DNA of 64,000 nucleotides from DASZUK01 sp963745595 (lineage in GTDB: Bacteria; Actinomycetota; Acidimicrobiia; Acidimicrobiales; RAAP-2), in the NCBI GenBank assembly GCA_963745595.1, contig CAVUYB010000015.1:356017-420016 (forward strand). Reading direction: 5' to 3'. The translations under genes were made by a program, and so were the position numbers. The notes below the pieces were generated by a model. That model was given only the letters and a program-made list of their open reading frames with translations, ran no database searches and was not told where the DNA came from. Within the stretch, counting starts at the first letter, position 1. Each line of letters opens with the position of its first letter. Below, one piece after another: positions 61,875 to 64,000 of the stretch.

Positions 61875-62496
61875 ATGACAGCGGAGACGCAGACGACCGA
61901 CGGCGCGGCGGCCCGGCCTCGTCCGGGCGGCGTCGACACCGAGCGGGTGACCCGAGCCGTCACCGAGATCCTCCTGGCCATCGGCGACGACCCGGACCGT
62001 GACGGCCTGCTCGACACGCCGCGGCGGGTGGCCGCCATGTACGAGGAGCTGTTCTCCGGCCTGGCCGACGATCCGGCCCGCCACCTGACCGTCACGTTCG
62101 CGGCCGATCACGACGAGATGGTCATGGTCCGCGACATCCCGTTCGCCTCGCTCTGCGAGCACCACATGGTGCCGTTCATCGGCAGGGCCCACGTCGCCTA
62201 CATCCCCGGGACCGACGGGCGCATCACCGGCCTGTCGAAGCTGGCCCGGCTCGTCGACGGCTTACGCCCGCCGGCTCCAGGTCCAGGAGCGGATGACGAC
62301 GCAGATCGCCGACGCCATCGAGTCGGCCCTCGACCCCCGGGGCGTGCTCGTCGTCGTCGAGGCCGAGCACCTCTGCATGTCGATGCGGGGGGTGAAGAAG
62401 CCCGGCACGCTGACCATCACCTCGTCCGTCCGCGGGCTGTTCCGCTCCGACCCGGCCACGCGGGCCGAGGCGATGCAGTTCGTCCACGGTCGGTAG
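61875..62496 (+). CDS. folE: GTP cyclohydrolase I (one frameshift)
   Basis: About 206 residues after correction. Zinc and active-site motifs: IPFASLCEHHMVPFIGRAHV, GLSKLARLVDG, and in the shifted frame MTTQIADAIESALDPRGVLV, VEAEHLCMSMRGVKKPGTLT. Removing one T of the TT at 62262-62263 restores GYARRLQVQERMTTQ. It makes dihydroneopterin triphosphate for folate. Start ATG. A 19-base perfect duplication covers its stop. Confidence 0.9.
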
Positions 62497-62519
62497 CCGG
62501 GTCCACGGTCGGTAGCCGG
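62482..62519. repeat. Perfect 19-bp tandem duplication over the folE stop
   Basis: GTCCACGGTCGGTAGCCGG occurs twice in a row, 62482-62500 and 62501-62519. The TAG in the first copy ends folE; the second repeats the last codons and stop. Confidence 0.85.
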
Positions 62520-62619
62520 CCAGCGACCGCTTACCCACGACCGCCCGCCCGAAGTCGGATCGAACCGGCCGCTGCCACCCCGGCTGATGGGGGTCCGCGG
62601 TTCGTGTACGCTGGCGCCC

Positions 62620-63444
62620 ATGACCGAGCCGCCCGGGAACCGTCCGCTGGTCATGGGCGTCCTCAACGTGACGCCGGACTCGTTCTCGGACGGCGGCCGC
62701 TACCTCGACGCCGACCGCGGCGATCGAACAGGGGCGCCAGATGGTGGCCGAAGGGGCAGACGTCGTCGACGTGGGTGGCGAGTCGACCCGACCAGGAGCG
62801 GCGCCGGTCGACCGAGGCCGAGGAGCTGCGGCGGGTTCTCCCGGTCGTCGAGGCCCTGTCGCCGGAGGTCCGGGTCTCGATCGACACGATCAAGCCGAAC
62901 GTGGCCGCCGCGGCGGTGGCCGCCGGCGCAACCCTGGTCAACGACGTCGGCGGCGCCCTCGGGCCGGTGGCGGCCGACCTCGGGGTCGGCTGGGTGGCCA
63001 TGCACATGCAGGGCACCCCCCAGGACATGCAGCACGACCCCCGCTACGACGACGTCGTCGCCGAGGTGCACGACGCGGTCCTCGAGCGGGCCCGGGACGC
63101 GCTGGCGGCCGGCGTGGCCGAGGTCTGGGTCGACCCGGGGATCGGCTTCGGCAAGACGGCCGCGCACAACCTGGCGCTGCTGGCCCATCTGTCGGACCTG
63201 GCCGACGGGGCGGCGACGCTCGGGGCCCGGGTGCTCGTCGGCACGAGCCGCAAGAGCTTCCTCGGGCGGTTCGGCGACCGAGCCCGGGCGATCGCCGGTG
63301 CCGGTCGACGACCGCCTGGAGGCGTCGCTCGCCACCGCGGTCTGGGCGCTGTCGGAGGGCGCAGCGATGGTGCGCGTCCACGACGTCGCACCGACCGTCC
63401 TGGCGGCCTCGCTGGTCGGCCCGCCGGTGGCGGTAGCGGCGTGA
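62620..63444 (+). CDS. folP: Dihydropteroate synthase (three frameshifts)
   Basis: Readable in sequence across frames: LVMGVLNVTPDSFSDGGRYL, MVAEGADVVDVGGESTRPGA, VRVSIDTIKPNVAAAAVAAG, TLVNDVGG, VWVDPGIGFGKTAAHNLALL, VLVGTSRKSFLGRFG and EASLATAVWALSEGAAMVRV. This covers a full DHPS TIM barrel of about 275 residues. Frame changes lie near 62718, 62808 and 63295. It condenses pterin pyrophosphate with p-aminobenzoate. Three indels in an essential gene point to consensus error rather than decay. Start ATG at 62620. Confidence 0.85.
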   Translation: MTEPPGNRPLVMGVLNVTPDSFSDGGRYLDADRGDRTGAPDGGRRGRRRRRGWRVDPTRSGAGRPRPRSCGGFSRSSRPCRRRSGSRSTRSSRTWPPRRWPPAQPWSTTSAAPSGRWRPTSGSAGWPCTCRAPPRTCSTTPATTTSSPRCTTRSSSGPGTRWRPAWPRSGSTRGSASARRPRTTWRCWPICRTWPTGRRRSGPGCSSARAARASSGGSATEPGRSPVPVDDRLEASLATAVWALSEGAAMVRVHDVAPTVLAASLVGPPVAVAA

Positions 63445-63466
63445 GCGCACAGAGATCGTTGACACT

Positions 63467-63556
63467 CGGTATTGGTGGCACCGGTATTGGCGACACAGGG
63501 GTTGGCGCACGGAGGGATTGGCGGCGCGGGGAGCAGTGAGTGCGGGGAGCAGTAGT
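63467..63556. repeat. Degenerate tandem repeats after folP
   Basis: About four degenerate 15-base units resembling GGTATTGGCGACACA are followed by two copies of GCGGGGAGCAGT. The second block leads straight into the start of the last gene. Confidence 0.6.
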
Positions 63557-63559
63557 GCG

Positions 63560-64000
63560 ATGAAGGGCAAGTGGGCGGCGGGCATCCCGCCACGGAACTT
63601 CACCTGGATCATCCGTGACCGACTGGCCGTCAGCGAGCGGCCGGGCGGGTTCGCGCCGAACCACCGCCGGGTCCGGCGCCAGGAGGAGATCATCTGGCTA
63701 CGGGTGCAGGGGTTCAGCCGGGTCGTGCTCGTTCTTGCCGTCGCCGCACAACCTCGCACGCCTACGACGACGGGGGCCTGGTGTAGTCGCACTTCCCGCT
63801 GGCCTCGACCGGGGACGTGCCGCGGTCCTGCCGGGGGCTCCGGAACCTCGACGCCGGGCTTCGTGCCGGCGAGCGGCTCCTCGTGCACCAAGAGGAGCTC
63901 GGGGACCGCGTCATGGGCGTGATCGGCGGCTTCCTGCTGGTCCGGCCGCCTCCCGAGCGGACCGCAGGCCGTCGCCGTGGTGGAGCAGCTCATCGGTCAC
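63560..64000 (+). CDS. Phosphatase-fold-like protein (partial, frameshifted)
   Basis: Begins MKGKWAAGIPPRNFTWIIRD, then NHRRVRRQEEIIWLRVQGFS. With several one-base corrections from about 63725 onward it reads LPSPHNL, DDGGLVWSHFPLAS, GERLLVHQEELGDRVMGVIG and SGPQAVAVVEQLIG, running off the right edge. The VHQEELGDR segment occupies the place of the HC-x5-R loop of dual-specificity phosphatases but has Gln for the catalytic Cys, so if the fold is right the protein may be inactive or a phospho-binding relative. This is an inference from pattern. ATG at 63560. Confidence 0.5.

Noticed and set aside
1..64000. CRISPR array, prophage or defence island
   Set aside because: No regularly spaced identical repeats with unique spacers, no phage structural genes, and no restriction or Cas genes were found; the repeats present are adjacent tandem duplications.

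Overview
This window comes from a very GC-rich, Gram-positive actinobacterium. A WhiB regulator, a SigR/RsrA-type sigma/anti-sigma pair, a maleylpyruvate-isomerase-fold protein, paired Get3-like ATPases and CeoB/CeoC-like TrkA proteins all point to Actinomycetota. The secreted repeat protein with the GYWLVASDGGIFAFGDA unit and the gene mix suggest Acidimicrobiia or a relative; that narrower placement is an inference. It looks like ordinary chromosome with one clean insertion sequence, two tRNAs and no prophage, plasmid or CRISPR array.

Layout. 0.25-6.2 kb: an SDR enzyme, an orphan PAS histidine kinase, a small CxxC protein, an ECF sigma factor carrying its own zinc finger and membrane anchor, and a GH76-like secreted hydrolase. 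6.2-9.4 kb: a TetR gene with a strong operator, a DinB/MDMPI-fold protein, a diiron beta-lactamase-fold protein, a toxin-antitoxin pair and tRNA-Pro. 9.4-16.3 kb: CorC-like CBS protein, receiver protein, two Get3/ArsA-like ATPases, WhiB, and a DUF929-VKOR-DUF929 disulfide cassette. 16.4-23.6 kb: Nudix, MBL hydrolase, an IS4-family element at a convergent junction, Mrp, an A-type Fe-S carrier, an abridged xanthine-dehydrogenase-like fusion and RidA. 23.7-29.7 kb: a GlnR-like regulator, GSI, GSII and glutamine-dependent NAD synthetase. 29.8-38.7 kb: a sigma factor, a 24-residue membrane peptide, a HAD phosphatase, two TrkA proteins divergent from an APC permease fused to an OB fold, and a proton-pumping pyrophosphatase. 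38.8-45.5 kb: topA-tmk-holB, a GH43-like repeat protein and tRNA-Thr. 45.5-54.5 kb: a haem-oxygenase-fold protein, an FAD oxidase, MurD2-MurL and an OpuC-type osmolyte ABC transporter. 54.5-64 kb: rhodanese and cysteine dioxygenase, an SDR and a P450, SigR-RsrA, a DUF2342 metalloprotease, a TilS-HPRT fusion, FolE, FolP and a partial phosphatase-like gene.

Caution on reading frames. At least a dozen well-conserved genes (ECF sigma, GH76, toxin, Get3-like, DUF929, Mrp, MurL, MurD2, OpuC permease, FolE, FolP, the last gene) read correctly only if single-base indels are allowed. Because housekeeping genes are hit, and folP needs three corrections, I treat these as consensus errors rather than pseudogenes; they are densest near the right end. 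Coordinates of such genes span the inferred intact gene.

The most unusual signals are: an unexplained habit of short tandem duplications placed on gene ends, often including the stop codon; a MurD2-MurL pair implying the alternative route to D-glutamate in peptidoglycan; a paired CPYC/NPFC DUF929 cassette with VKOR; a TilS-HPRT read-through fusion; and an APC permease fused to an OB fold beside two TrkA genes.
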